A DNA stretch of 64,000 bases from Episyrphus balteatus (lineage: Eukaryota > Arthropoda > Insecta > Diptera > Syrphidae): NCBI RefSeq assembly GCF_945859705.1, contig NC_079134.1, positions 12,441,545 through 12,505,544 on the forward strand, written 5' to 3'. The translations under genes and the position numbers were made by a program. Under the pieces are notes generated by a model. It saw nothing but the letters and a program-made list of their open reading frames with translations, made no database searches and had not been told where the DNA came from. This document shows, piece by piece, positions 35,820 to 47,452 of this stretch (its first letter is position 1; each line of letters begins with the position of its first letter).

Positions 35820-36100
35820 GTTTTATGACAGCTTTCGTTAGTTTTGGTCTTAAAAAAAAATTTCAATTTGTCCTCTAGGAAATAACCCAAAACTCTTAAC
35901 TACCAAGTTTGAAGAAAATCGCTCCATTAGTTTAGGCTGTAGCTCGAGGTACACACAGTCAGACAGAATTGCCGGACCCACTTTTTTGGCATTCTCCATC
36001 ATCGTAATGTCATGTAAAATTGTTATCTCGAGTTCGATTTTTGTACGAATCCTAAACTTGCCCTATGCCTATAGTACCTATATCGCAAGTAAAAAAATGT
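35820..36100 (+). repeat. Dispersed repeat, 3' part
   Basis: Matches the second half of the element at 46886-47452: GAAGAAAATCGCTCCATTAG, TTTAGGCTGTAG, GAATTGCCGGACCCACTTTT, CTCCATCATCGTAATG, CTTGCCCTAT and a final GCAAGTAA. The 2 kb fold-back lies between this and the 5' part at 33078-33655. The fold-back therefore probably inserted into, or near, a copy of this repeat. Confidence 0.6.
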
Positions 36101-38145
36101 TATGCCGTTTTTCACATTTTTGAACAAAATTTAAAGTAAATTAATAAATATGTTTTGAAAAATATTGATTTTACAAAATAAATTTAAAATAATTACCTAC
36201 ACATATGTACACATTTTTAAAAAATCCAAAAATTGTTTGGGCTGATGTACAGATCGCACTTTTTTTTCGCATTTTCTATCGTCATGTCAGATTGTTACCT
36301 CAAGCTAAATTTTTTTTACGAATCCAAAAATAGCCCTTTAACTTATTTGGCCTTTAGATCTAAATTTTTCAAAAAAAAAAAAACGCCTTATTCAAATTTA
36401 AAATATTAAAATCTTAGTATTTAGTTTTTTTATAGATAATGAATAATTTCTCAATCTCAAAGACCATTACCTACCTGATTTTTTACTTTAAATAAATTTC
36501 AAAAGTATTAAAACAATGAAAATGTTTTTATTACCATGTTACAGTTGTACTTTTCTAATATAAAATATACCCAATTTGTATAACACTTAAATTCATCACA
36601 CCTCACAAATTCTGACAAACTTGTTAAATTTTTTTAAAGCATTAAATTAATTCAATTTATGATGCATTGAATCCATCTCTGTTGTATCACTTTTTTTGAA
36701 GAAAACATCTTCAATTAATACTTTAAACATATAAAACAAGCTTTTCAAGCGCAACTCTACACCGTTTTTGCTTTATGACCCGAAAACGGTTAGTAAAAAA
36801 AATGATGAGCAACACTATAAGATTTTTGTGTGTTCATTGTTAATTCCAGGCCAAGATAAATCTATCAATTGTATCTAATTAGCCCTTAGGTGTGCTTAAT
36901 TGTCTGTTCGATGTTGGATATAAAAAAACTAAAAAGCTGCTCACGAATATAATGTCAAGGCTTAAATTTCATTGCAAGTTGCACAAAACACTCTTTAAAG
37001 TTATCACAAATCATTCTCAAGATTTTCTTCTCTGATGATGATGAATAATGATCACAGTTTAAATAAAAAAAAACAAAATTAATTAATTTATTATAAAAAA
37101 TATTTGTATGCAAATAAGATCGATGATGGTCAGAAAACAAAATAAAAATTAAAATAAAAAAAAAAAAACAATTATTTTCATTCAATCATAAATGTGAAAC
37201 ATGATCTCCTGATTCATGGCGCTAACATTATTTTAAACTTGTTTGCATTACTGAGTACCTACTTTCAAGCTATTTAACACAAAGAAAAAAACAGGCTCTG
37301 AATCAATTAGATGGTCAAGTTCAAGTTCATGAAATCCTGACACATTTTTTCTCGAAATACGATCCGGATCTTCAAAACCTCAAATCACACAAAAAACAAT
37401 CTTAAATGTCATAAAAAAATCACCAAGCAGAACTTCAACTTCACGGTAATTAATTAAAACCAAGTTAAGAACCACACAGTTTTTTTTTTTTGCTAAAAAA
37501 GATGACCATTTTTGGTGTCTCTGAATAAAAATAAAAACTAATTTCTGGGGTGAGATTTCACGCATACGCATTAAATATCAATCATTTTGATTTATAAATG
37601 TGATCCATTAAGAACCAGAGACTGATTAATTGGATTTGAAGTGAATTTAGGAGTCATTGTACGAAGCTTATTATACTGATCGTTACTTGATGATGATCTC
37701 TCAAAATATTTGTTTGATATTGCGTATATGGTTCGTAGATCATCAGGTGTGTATGTTATATGATTAAATTTATTTGTTTTCAAATTGTGTTTAAAGATGA
37801 CACCATGAAAGATGACACATGAAGTTTTCCGGATTTAAAGAATACAGGTACAAAAACTGGATTGTTAATTTTTCTTAAAAAAAAACAAGCTTTTTTTATG
37901 AAAAGACGTTAAATATGATTTGCAGCTTAGGTTTAAACTTGCTATGAGTTAAAAATAGTATTTTTGGAACTTAAAAACACACAAAAGTAAGTTTTTTAAA
38001 AATCAATTTTATATTTCAAATAAAATGAGTAAAATTCTAACAAGTAAAAAAAGTTATTTCGATCCGAATTTTATCCGAAATTAAATTGGTTAGATTTTAA
38101 CCAGAAGTTATTTTAAAACCTATTTCACATCCGAAAATAAAATGA
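36101..38145. other. AT-rich region, no gene recognised
   Basis: A further weak match to the repeat's 3' part (GTACAGATCGCACTTTTTTT, TCTATCGTCATGTCAGATTG) lies at about 36245-36360. Otherwise only A/T-rich sequence with short frames. Confidence 0.4.
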
Positions 38146-38215
38146 TTATTTTACTACAAATAAAATAAACATTTTTATGGTTATTTTACTACAAATAAAA
38201 TAAACAAGAGGTTTT
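38146..38215 (+). repeat. 35-bp tandem duplication
   Basis: TTATTTTACTACAAATAAAA begins at 38146 and again at 38181. The intervening sequence (...TAAACATTTTTATGG) is copied between them; the second copy ends in ATAAACAAGAGG. Confidence 0.7.
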
Positions 38216-38269
38216 TTGTTTTTTATACCGAAAACTAAAAATAAAAGTTAATTACACTGGTTTGCAAAA

Positions 38270-39118
38270 TTTAACTTTTTTTTCTCCTTCAAATAATTTT
38301 ATAATATAATGAAAGATTAGACTTTCCTGAATCTAAATCTGGTTTCAGAAAAATTCTATCAGGTACCATTCTTGTAAAAATGATTTTTGAAAAATGTGGG
38401 TAGTTTCGAAAAAAATCACTCTTTTAGATTCATTTGAACTTGTGCAAAATTAAAACTTTTTATAGCATTGAGCTCAAATTTGGAGGACTTATTTCTCATA
38501 ATATGGCCTATCGATTAACACCAAATATGTCCTTTTACATTAATGTTTACTCATATTTTAAAATACTGATTGACAAAAAAAGCAGAAATATCGAAATCCT
38601 TCAGTTTTTAATAAATCCTACATGAACAAAAACACCTTAATTAAGGAAAACGTAAAATATCAACGCCCATTATATTTAAAAAGTCAAAAATGTAAAGAAA
38701 ACCATAATAAAACACATTAAACAAAATTTTTACGTTTTTTTTGTAATTTTATATACTATTTTTCTATTTAGAAATATCTTATTAGTAATAAACCATTTGA
38801 TAAACTGCCTTGTAAAGCTTCAGATTTGTTTCTCCTAGAAACAAAAGTATACTTTTCTTATAGTTTTTGATGTGCTGAGTTAGAATCCGAAGTCAAGAAA
38901 ATTCTATCGCTTCAGGATTTTGAGATATTCGCATTAAAGTATCACAAAATCAAGTTTTTTCTTAGAAAATCTCAAAAAAACTACTATATCTCACAAACCA
39001 GAGCTGACCGAAAGTTTTGAGTTCGGATTCAAAATCAGCACACTAAAGTCCATTAGAAAAGTATATTTTTGTTGTAGGGAGAAGGATATATTAATTTTTA
39101 GAGATCAGTTTCTTTATG
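38270..39118. repeat. Diverged copies of the 21630-22293 palindrome family
   Basis: Recurring phrases include TTCAGAAAAATTCTATC (38345), AAAAGTATACTTTTCTTATA (38843), AGTTAGAATCCGAAG, AAATTCTATCGCTTC, and, in the opposite sense, TTCGGATTCAAAATCAGCAC (39023) and AGAAAAGTATATTTTTGTTG. The part at about 38830-39085 is itself an imperfect inverted pair. Copies are old and degraded. Confidence 0.5.
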
Positions 39119-39121
39119 GTA

Positions 39122-40212
39122 CACTGAAAATAATAAATTTCGTAAAATTACGAAAATCGTTTCATACACTACATTTTCGTTGGCCCAACGAAACTTTCGT
39201 TGGCTCAACGAAAATATGTAATTTTTCGTAATATGAAAACCTTCATCAATTAATGAAAACGTTTCATACACTTTTTCTCCCTTTTTAGTGCCAAAAAATC
39301 CAATTCAATGAAAAGATTCATCAATTAACGAAAAATTTCATACTCATTTTAAAGAATAAAAATAAGAATTTTTTCCTTACTTTATTAAAGTTTTAATTAA
39401 GTAACGAAAAAATTCATTAACTTATGAAATTCAACATTAACTAACGAAAATCTTCATAAGCTTATGAAAATTCTTCATATACTAATGAAATATTACATTG
39501 GCGTATGAAAAAATACATCAGTTAACGAAAAAAATCGTTGCCTTACAAAAAAAAAAACGTAGACTTGGGTGCATTTCTGTTTTAATGATTAAAAATTGAA
39601 TCTTGCTTTATATAGTTCACATTAGGTTTTTGTTTAAAAATCTATGTAAGCTGAGCTGAATATAAAAAATATTTGCGTATTGACAAGGTGTCTCACGATA
39701 AGTCGGACTCATCAGTTGACTTAAGTGAGCTCCACCAGGTCGAAACGCCAATTTTTGGTTTGGACTATATTAAATTAATAATTTAACAAGTCCAGTAAAA
39801 AAATACAATTAATACAACGAAAAGTTTCGTTAGCTAACAAATATTTTTTCGTAATTTAATAAAAATGTTCATTAAATTTACGAAAAAAATTCGTTAGCTA
39901 ACGAAAGTTCTTTCATAAATTAATCAAAAAATACATTGACTAACGAAAAATATTACCGTGGTTAATTAAATTTTACGTTAATCGATGAAAAATTTCGTAA
40001 AGTGATGTAAAAATTCATTAACTCTCGATAAAAAATTTTTATGAAAAATTTCATTAAAATACTACAGTTTTCGTTGATTGATGGAGTTCTTCATTAACGT
40101 ATGAAAGCATTTTCGTTGAGCCAATTAAATTTTTCATCGGCTGAAAATTAATTAAATTTTCGTTGGCTCAACGAATTTTTTCGTTGTATTTACGTAAGGA
40201 TTTGGTTCAGTG
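39122..40212. mobile_element. 1.1 kb TA-flanked element built from ACGAAA/TTTCGT sub-repeats
   Basis: The ends CACTGAA (39122) and TTCAGTG (ending 40212) are bordered by TA on both sides (39120-39121 and 40213-40214), consistent with a Tc1/mariner-type miniature element. Both flanking thirds are dense runs of short phrases such as ACGAAAA, TTCATTAA, TTCGTTGGCTCAACG and CGTTAGCTAACG in both orientations. The middle (39560-39790) is unrelated unique-looking sequence. No coding region. Confidence 0.6.
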
Positions 40213-40214
40213 TA

Positions 40215-40545
40215 AGATATGCCAAACCTACTAAACTTACTTAAAATAAGATATCTCGGAGAAGAAAAGAGATATTGAGAAGATTGAAACTGAATTTGAA
40301 AGAAAAAAATAAGTTCTTTCATAAATCGTAGCAATTTTAATTGAAAAATATTACATTATGCCAAAATATTTCTTCAAAAACAGCAAAAAAAAAATGGGTT
40401 TTTGAGACTTTCTAACGGGAATATCTAAAAAACGTGACGTTTTAGATCAATTCTGACTTCGGATTCGGAATCGGCATACAAAAATCCTTTAGAAAAGTAT
40501 AGTTTGTTTTTTAAAGGAGGATTTCTTTGCAGACCAGTGTTATTG
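40215..40545 (+). repeat. Diverged arm of the 21630-22293 palindrome family
   Basis: Same order of blocks as 22140-22450: AAGATATCTCGG, AAAAGAGATATTGAG, TTTGAAAGAA, a GCAAT block, CAAAAACAGC, the TAACGGGAATAT..AAAAAACG block, TTCTGACTTCGGATTCGG, TTAGAAAAGTATAG and GACCAGTGT. Confidence 0.55.
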
Positions 40546-40919
40546 GTCAAAATAAACCTAACATACCTCCGCTTCAACTGAATAAGCACACAAATTTTCA
40601 AAGGTATTTTGTCCATTTTTTCCTAAGATTGATCTTTCATGTAACATTTGATGATGTTTACAGTTAGCTTACGATGTTGAGAAACCAAATCAGAAAGAAT
40701 AATTCTCAAAGTACCGCTGTTTTTTTTCGTGTTCTCTTACAAAGCGTCCCATATGGAAAAATGCAGTTTTTTTTTGCGTCAACTGAATAGACACACGGTC
40801 TTTCAAGGTCAATATCTTCGTTGTTTACGAGAGTTTTGAGGTGTTTGGCATACCAAATCAAAGGTTGAAATGTTCTCAGTAAGATTTTGTCATTTAATTA
40901 AAATTAAAAAAAAAGTAGT

Positions 40920-41396
40920 AGATTAAAAGCTTTAAATACTGTCGACAGAGCTAAAATTAATTTGTTAACGGAACAAGTACTGACCGGGTCTGCTATAGCT
41001 ACCAAAATTGATCGGAGTTTTAGTGTGTTGCCTATTCGTACCTCAAAAATAAAAGTTCGTACAGGAAAAATATGAATTAAGGCAAAAAACGGCAAAAATA
41101 GCAGTTAATCGACGGGAAATTTTGAGATCTGCCTCCAATTCATTTGACTCTGGGGCAAAAATCAAACAAAAAGCTGGTGTTTCTGCAAGTGTTTCAACAC
41201 TCCGCAGAGTTATTAATAGCACGGATCATTTTAACCCATTAAAAGTCCAAAAGAAACCAACTTTAAACAAGCAACAAAAAGGTATTCGTTTAGAATTTTC
41301 TAGACTCCATATGAGCTGGAAAAATGAGTGACGCAAAGTGGTTTTTCTCATTTAAAAAAGTTCAATTTTGATGGCCCCGATGACTTCAATTATGAA
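40920..41396 (+). pseudogene. N-terminal half of a Tc1/mariner transposase, left arm
   Basis: Conceptual segments run from a helix-turn-helix (GSAIATKIDRSFS near 40990-41025) through RREILRSASNSFDSG, IKQKAGVSASVSTLRR, VQKKPTLNKQQ and LHMSWKNE (to 41329). They then hit a TGA, with KKFNFDGPDDFNYE in another frame reaching the palindrome centre. In copy 1 the equivalent segment reads SDEKKF, holding the first catalytic Asp; here the corresponding residues read SHLKKF, so that Asp is lost. No second or third acidic residue is present. Confidence 0.7.
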
Positions 41397-41397
41397 T

Positions 41398-41852
41398 CCA
41401 TCAAAATTGAACTTTTTCAAATGAGAAAAACCACTTTGCGTCACTCATTTTTCCAGCTCATATGGAGTCTAGAAAATTCTAAACGAATACCTTTTTGTTG
41501 CTTGTTTAAAGTTGGTTTCTTTTGGACTTTTAATGGGTTAAAATGATCCGTGCTATTAATAACTCTGCGGAGTGTTGAAACACTTGCAGAAACACCAGCT
41601 TTTTGTTTGATTTTTGCCCCAGAGTCAAATGAATTGGAGGCAGATCTCAAAATTTCCCGTCGATTAACTGCTATTTTTGCCGTTTTTTGCCTTAATTCAT
41701 ATTTTTCCTGTACGAACTTTTATTTTTGAGGTACGAATAGGCAACACACTAAAACTCCGATCAATTTTGGTAGCTATAGCAGACCCGGTCAGTACTTGTT
41801 CCGTTAACAAATTAATTTTAGCTCTGTCGACAGTATTTAAAGCTTTTAATCT
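41398..41852 (-). pseudogene. Mirror copy of the transposase N-terminal half, right arm
   Basis: The minus strand encodes the same 69-residue piece as 41122-41331 (MRSASNSFDSGAKIKQKAG...), read from 41650 down to 41441, with the same stops. The two converge on the centre at 41386. Confidence 0.7.
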
Positions 41853-42209
41853 ACTACTTTTTTTTTAATTTTAATTAAATGACAAAATCTTACTGAGAAC
41901 ATTTCAACCTTTGATTTGGTATGCCAAACACCTCAAAACTCTCGTAAACAACGAAGATATTGACCTTGAAAGACCGTGTGTCTATTCAGTTGACGCAAAA
42001 AAAAACTACATTTTTCCATATGGGACGCTTTGTAAGAGAACACGAAAAAAAACAGCGGTACTTTGAGAATTATTCTTTCTGATTTGGTTTCTCAACATCG
42101 TAAGCTAACTGTAAACATCATCAAATGTTACATGAAAGATCAATCTTAGGAAAAAATGGACAAAATACCTTTGAAAATTTGTGTGCTTATTCAGTTGAAG
42201 CGGAGTGTA

Positions 42210-44644
42210 TTTCAAATCCAGGCTATAAGAAAGAAATTTTAAAGTCAATTTTAAACCCAGGTTTTTTTTTAAATACCGAGAAAAATGTATACCTATCAAA
42301 ATAACAGAAATGAAATTTATGTTGGTTTTAGGATTTATTTTTACCAAAAAATTACCTGCAGTTACAAAATAACCGATTTCTATCTTGTGACCTTTTGATT
42401 ACCAATTTTAAAGATGCTTTATATTAAACCTAATTTTAAAATTAGTTTTGAATTTGATGAATAGAATTTGTTATAAATTAACTAGAAAATTGAAAAAGTT
42501 ATTTATAAAATAAAATAAAATCTGGGTTAGAAAAAATAATTTTTAAAGCCAAATAAATTTGCAGATTTTTATAATACCGAGTTGAGTAATACAAATTCCA
42601 AAAATTAACTTTGGTTTGATTTTGGTTTTATTTTTCTTTGCAGAATGCGACCGTTTAAGTTCTAGACTTGATAGAAATATCCGCTGTGTTGATAGACATG
42701 ATCTCGTCAGATATTGCACATCACATTAAACTACACAAATATTAAATCCAAGCTCATAGGCAAAGAAGGTATAGGTTAAATTTCAACAGTGCTGAAACAG
42801 TGTCTTCAAGAAGCGTCTGTTAATATTGTCATCAGCAATTATCGAATAATAAAAGCGTAACAGCACCGATCCAACAAACAATTTTGCTTCTATAAAGCTT
42901 TACAGAAGCTACTTTAGGTTCTGTAAAGCTCAATAGAAACAAAATTGTTGTTTTTTTGGTTCCAGTTACTTTAAAAATCTTAGTCATTGAATGCTATGAC
43001 TAGAAACTGGTTAGGTCTCATGTACATCTTCATAAAAACAGATCTAATAAAGCTGTCATAATTTTTTTTTTTTTTGTAAATCAAACAAAATCCTTTCAAC
43101 GCAGATTTTTCCCGCTTGTAAATAAATCAAAAGTCCTTTTTCGCTTAACTGCCGCGCCATTGAACAAAAAAAAACTGCCCTTTTTAAATCATATAGTCAT
43201 GGCATGGAATACAAATCTTCCAATTTTGCCTTCGGTCCTGATTGACACTCAAAGACTGCCTCTTTCTTCCCTTGAACCATATCCAACATAACTTCACATA
43301 AGGATCCTCTATAAACATAGATCACCGAAACATCGATCATTTAAACGAGAAAATTAGCCAACGTCAAGTCGAGAGCGGTCTAAAAAAGAAAGTAAGATAA
43401 AAAAAAAAAAACCATTCCATCGTCCAAAATACACGTCCATCTACTGCATCCTTAGCCTAACGACTGTCCATATATTTAGATAGTGGCACAGAGAAAATAA
43501 CTTGCCATGTCGCCGGTCGTCTTCTTCTCGTTGTGCCAAACACAGAAAGAACCAATTTCCAACCAACAGCAATTGCGGCAATAAATCAAACAAAGAGCCC
43601 TCATTACAGTCCGCCGAGCGGCCTTGCGCTCTCCATGATGGCGTAAAAGTCCCGCGCGCTCAAACGGTCCAAACTCTCAAAACACCATCAAATCCAAAGA
43701 ATCCACTCTTGGGCGCTATAACTCAACCAAGTTATAGCGCTTCTATAATATGCCCAGAACCAAACAACCAACCAACTTTGTATGTTCGTTTGGAGTTTTT
43801 TTCGTTATAATATTCTCCCTGTGGAGTTTTGGGGCCAGTTTTGTGGCCTCATCGGGAGCACAGCGGCGCGCGAAATAACATTCTTCATTACATCACACGC
43901 GGGCGAGTGCAGGCAAGCAGGCGCAAAAGAATTTCACTCTTCCCGATATGATTCGACCATCAGCCAAGTAGTTCTACTGTAGCAAGTACCAGAGCAGAGC
44001 ACACCATCTCCACACCATGCAACATGGATTGGATTCCTCGTTCAGACTGATTTGAAAGCGATATTCCAGGCACGATTTTAAAGAGCCAACTGCTGCGCGA
44101 AAGTTTGCTTGGGGAATTCATAGATGATGAGCCTTAATAAACAGTAAAGTCTCTCTTGAAAGGACAACCAACTGGACATTTTTCACCCCTAAAAAATATA
44201 AGGATGGAACTGATTTAAACAAAAAAGAAGAGAATCTATATACCTATGTCTCAACTTTCGAAAATACGTATTTCCCTATCTCGTTAATTGGGGCCTCTTA
44301 AGAATTTCTTTATCATTTTTGAAGTTGTGTCGTTCTGTGTAATGCATTAATTTTTAAGCTAATTAGGCAAATTCATCAATCCGTCACCACTCATGAATCA
44401 AGAAAGTTTAAACTACAAAAGCATATTCTATTGAGTATAAGAAAAGATGGGAAGAAAAGCGCACATATTAGGTTTCCAAAAATTGGAGAGATTTAATAAT
44501 AATCTAATGTGTGTAAGGAATAATAAAGATTAAAAAAAAGTAATTTAAAATATATTTTGTCGTTAAACACTAAATCCTTGAATTTGGCAGAATATTAAAG
44601 TTTTATTTCACTGTGGTTAAATGGACGTATAAAGAACATGGTAT
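42210..44644. other. Mostly single-copy region; richer block at 43450-44050
   Basis: 42210-43400 is AT-rich with no gene seen. 43450-44050 has higher G+C and a 102-codon frame (43502-43810, plus) rich in Ser/Pro/Lys without a recognisable domain. This could be part of a host regulatory region or UTR. A short hairpin lies inside at 43713. Confidence 0.35.
43713..43740. repeat. Short hairpin
   Basis: GCGCTATAACT (43713-43723), the 6-base loop CAACCA, then AGTTATAGCGC (43730-43740): a perfect 11-bp stem. Significance unknown. Confidence 0.6.
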
Positions 44645-45138
44645 ATATCGTCGCCCTAGTATTGAAGTGCCGTATACGCCATTTTTGCATTTTAGGGAAA
44701 TCGCATTTAAATGTTCGGAAGATATTTGCGAAGGAACAAACCGCTGGTATTTTTTGATATTTTAGTATGATATATAATTATTAAAATGTGTCTTTTATAT
44801 ATTGGCCATCTGCAATTCGTTTAGTTTTTAAAATATTTAAATTTTTGTCCAAAATGAGTTTGCCGTATACGCCATGAAAATCAGAAGTTTCTTTTATTCA
44901 CATACACGTACGTAAAAAAAAAAACATAACGTACGTCAAAACAATTCTCAAAATTTTCTTGCATTGCATGAAAAATTTGACATAAATGCCAAAATTTCTT
45001 GTTTTTGTCAAAACAATAGTGAATATCTCGGCAACGAAAAAAGATAGAAAAAAAAGGATAGCAGATTTGAAAAGAGCATACCTAGTTCAAAAATTGCAAT
45101 TTGGCGTATACGGCACTCCAATACTAGGGCGACGATAT
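44645..45138. mobile_element. 494-bp miniature element with 37-bp inverted ends
   Basis: The left end ATATCGTCGCCCTAGTATTG (44645-44681) is inverted at 45102-45138 with a single difference (A versus G). The ends include GTGCCGTATACGCCA. The interior is AT-rich and noncoding, with the CCGTATACGCCA phrase repeated once more near 44865. The flanks are alternating TA, so the exact target duplication (TA or ATAT) is ambiguous. A miniature inverted-repeat transposable element. Confidence 0.75.
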
Positions 45139-46885
45139 GTTATAAAGTGAGTATCTCATTCTGCGTATTTTGTCTTCTTTATCATTTTAAAAAGTGCGGA
45201 AATAAAATTTTCTTAAAAAACTCAAAACAATGTGTCTTTAATATATATATGTGGCTATTAAAGTATAAATGAAACTCGAACGGCGATATATGCCATAGGG
45301 GGATGGATGCCAGCTAAAACTTATGGAGGTATTAGATCCTGTGTTCTTTAAAAGATAGTTGTTAGCGGGATAGGAGAAATCTGAGCAGGTGTGGAAGTCC
45401 AAAAAGTGACGAAAGAGGCCAAACTAACCAGACCCAGTGGCCATGCCACGTTTCTGAAGAAATCCTCTCATTTGGACTTTACAATGTAGATAATATAAAA
45501 TAGCAATAAAGATCTGCTTATTGAAAGCTGAAAGGTCCGAAGGAAGATGAGCCAAAGGGTTGTTAGATATCTTCCTTCACGAAAGAAGAAGGTGCTTAAA
45601 GATCTGCATATATGGAAGTTACCAAATGTATGGTTTCACTTTTACCAATGTAAGCAAACATTAGGAAGCAGAAAAAAATAGAAACGCACTGAAATGAAAA
45701 CCATTATAAAAATTCCATACTATTAAAAAATTTGATCTTTTTAATTTGTACTTGATAATCTGCTTTTTGTTTAGAAATTACACAATAAAAAAATGAAAAA
45801 AGAAAAAAAAATTTAATAGCTTTTTCCAAAAGTGTCAACAGATTATAGGTACTTTGCGACAAAAACCAAGTTTAAAATATACATTTTTCGGGACCTAAAC
45901 CTTTTTTGTAAGGCTTGCTTTGTTTTGCAAAATACTGGGTTTACTGGCAAATAGGTGTTTTTTTTTCGCCCATTAACCATTAAAAATCTGGCGTCATAAA
46001 TTTTCAACCGATTTATTTATTTAAGAAAAATTTTTTAACGGTGCAGAGAACTATACCTTCACATGGGACAAAAACTCACCGCTAGTGAGAAATAATTTCT
46101 CACTAAGGCTGTTGTTGTTTACTTTTGCATGCTTATTGAGACGCAATGATGTGGTACTGTTTAAAAAATTTTTGAAAAATAAAAATGGGCATTATTTAAT
46201 ATCTAAATCCAAACCTGAAGTGGAAACATTTTTTGGCAACGGGAGAATCAATTGTTGAACAATCTTTAGTTTTTACTGAATGTTTAGGAAATCGTATCAA
46301 GCTGATAGTACTTTCAGACATTTGCAAATTCCCACGATAGAATCTGACTGTGATGATGGCAAGCTTCCTGAGAAGGATTTGGTGCCATATCTGAACTAAA
46401 AAAGTAAAACATTGTAATCCGAGTACCTGTATTATAGAGTTAGACGAACTTGAAGACATTGTAGAATTTTGAAGTTTTTCACTAAACAATCTCATAGTAT
46501 CCCATAGCTTTAAGGGTTTGTTCATTTAACCTCTAACACCTAGACATACTTTAAGCGGTACTGCCTCTTCTAACGAACTGACAAGGGTTCCAATAGTATT
46601 GTTATGCATCTTATCTTAGGATCCTGTTCAAACAATGTCACTGATCGGCTGAGGACCTGAGCGAAGAGTGTGATTAGGATTTAAATTTGTTTTATTGTTT
46701 TGTTTTCAACGTAGTCCCTCTTTAAAAAAAAATTTGAAAACTAGTCAACTCTTATCTGCATTTACTCTTTACATATAAGTTTTAATTTAAAAACAAAAAT
46801 ACAGAATTATAAGTAACATTTACGCTTAATTGTAGAGACGAAAATTGCAGTTCAATTCATATTAAAAGCCTTAAAAAAATAAAAT
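45139..46885. other. Single-copy-looking region, no gene recognised
   Basis: The longest frame is 109 codons on the minus strand (46196-46525), with a Ser-rich stretch. I do not recognise it and could not link it to neighbouring frames. Otherwise A/T-rich. Confidence 0.35.
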
Positions 46886-47452
46886 GCACGACTGGGGTCG
46901 CACGTACTTGCTCTTGTAGTTCAAAGCACTTTTATGTTAGTCTACTTGTAGATTTTAAAAGCTGGCTCTAAATTTAAAAAAAAATTGATATTGAGGAAGA
47001 GCCGACATTTAGGGCATGAAAAAATTTATTTTTTGTTATTTGACTTTTTGAGAAAAAATAAAAATGCAATTTTATTGCCACTGCTTTAAATATTACGTAT
47101 ACAAAGTTTAATCAAAATCGTTAGAGCCGTTTTCGAGAAATTCGCAATATCGTATTTTTTTGTATGGGAGGTATACGTTCTAAACGAGATATAAAAAAAC
47201 AAAAAAAAACCAACTTTCAGAATTCTATAAAAATCATCTGTACCAAATTTTAAGAAAATCCGTCCACCCGTTTAGGCTGTGGAAATGTGTACAGATGGAC
47301 GCACAACCGCACAGACGTACAGACGCACGGACGGAATTGCGAGACCCACTTTTTTGTAATTCTCCATCATCGTAATGTTGGTTTTGATTAAAACCTCAAA
47401 TTTTTTTTTCGACACAAACCAATACTTGCCCTATAGAGCAAGTAATAACATT
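46886..47452 (+). repeat. Dispersed repeat, most complete copy (~570 bp)
   Basis: Starts GCACGACTGGGGTCGCACGT and ends near CTTGCCCTATAGAGCAAGTA. TACTTGCTCT (46905-46914) and AGAGCAAGTA (47435-47444) form a perfect 10-bp inverted pair near the two ends. The interior holds AATCGTTAGAGCCGTTTTCG, GTCCACCCGTTTAGGCTGTG and GGAATTGCGAGACCCACTTT. Noncoding. Related pieces lie at 29567, 32801, 33078 and 35820. Confidence 0.6.

Larger units (their letters stand above)
40566..42207. mobile_element. Palindromic Tc1/mariner derivative, copy 2 (near-perfect 808-bp arms)
   Basis: Arms 40567-41374 and 41398-42205 are inverse complements with no net indel. I saw one mismatch (ATGCAG versus ATGTAG in the block near 40760). 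The 23-bp spacer (41375-41397) lies between GATGG and CCATC, the same junction as in copy 1. TA flanks both ends (40564-40565 and 42208-42209). The left tip lacks one base relative to copy 1. Each arm has the transposon tip, a subterminal block and the first half of a Tc1-like transposase frame. The structure would fold into an ~800-bp hairpin. Confidence 0.85.

Noticed and set aside
39122..40212. Simple satellite array
   Set aside because: Phrases are short, irregularly spaced and in both orientations, and the block has transposon-like ends with TA on both sides, so a mobile element fits better.
43502..43810. 102-codon Ser/Pro-rich open frame
   Set aside because: Composition follows the local G+C-richer DNA; no domain, no supporting start context or neighbouring exon.
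46196..46525. 109-codon minus-strand frame
   Set aside because: It reads as protein-like in places but I could not match it to a family or connect it to flanking frames, so it was left as unrecognised.
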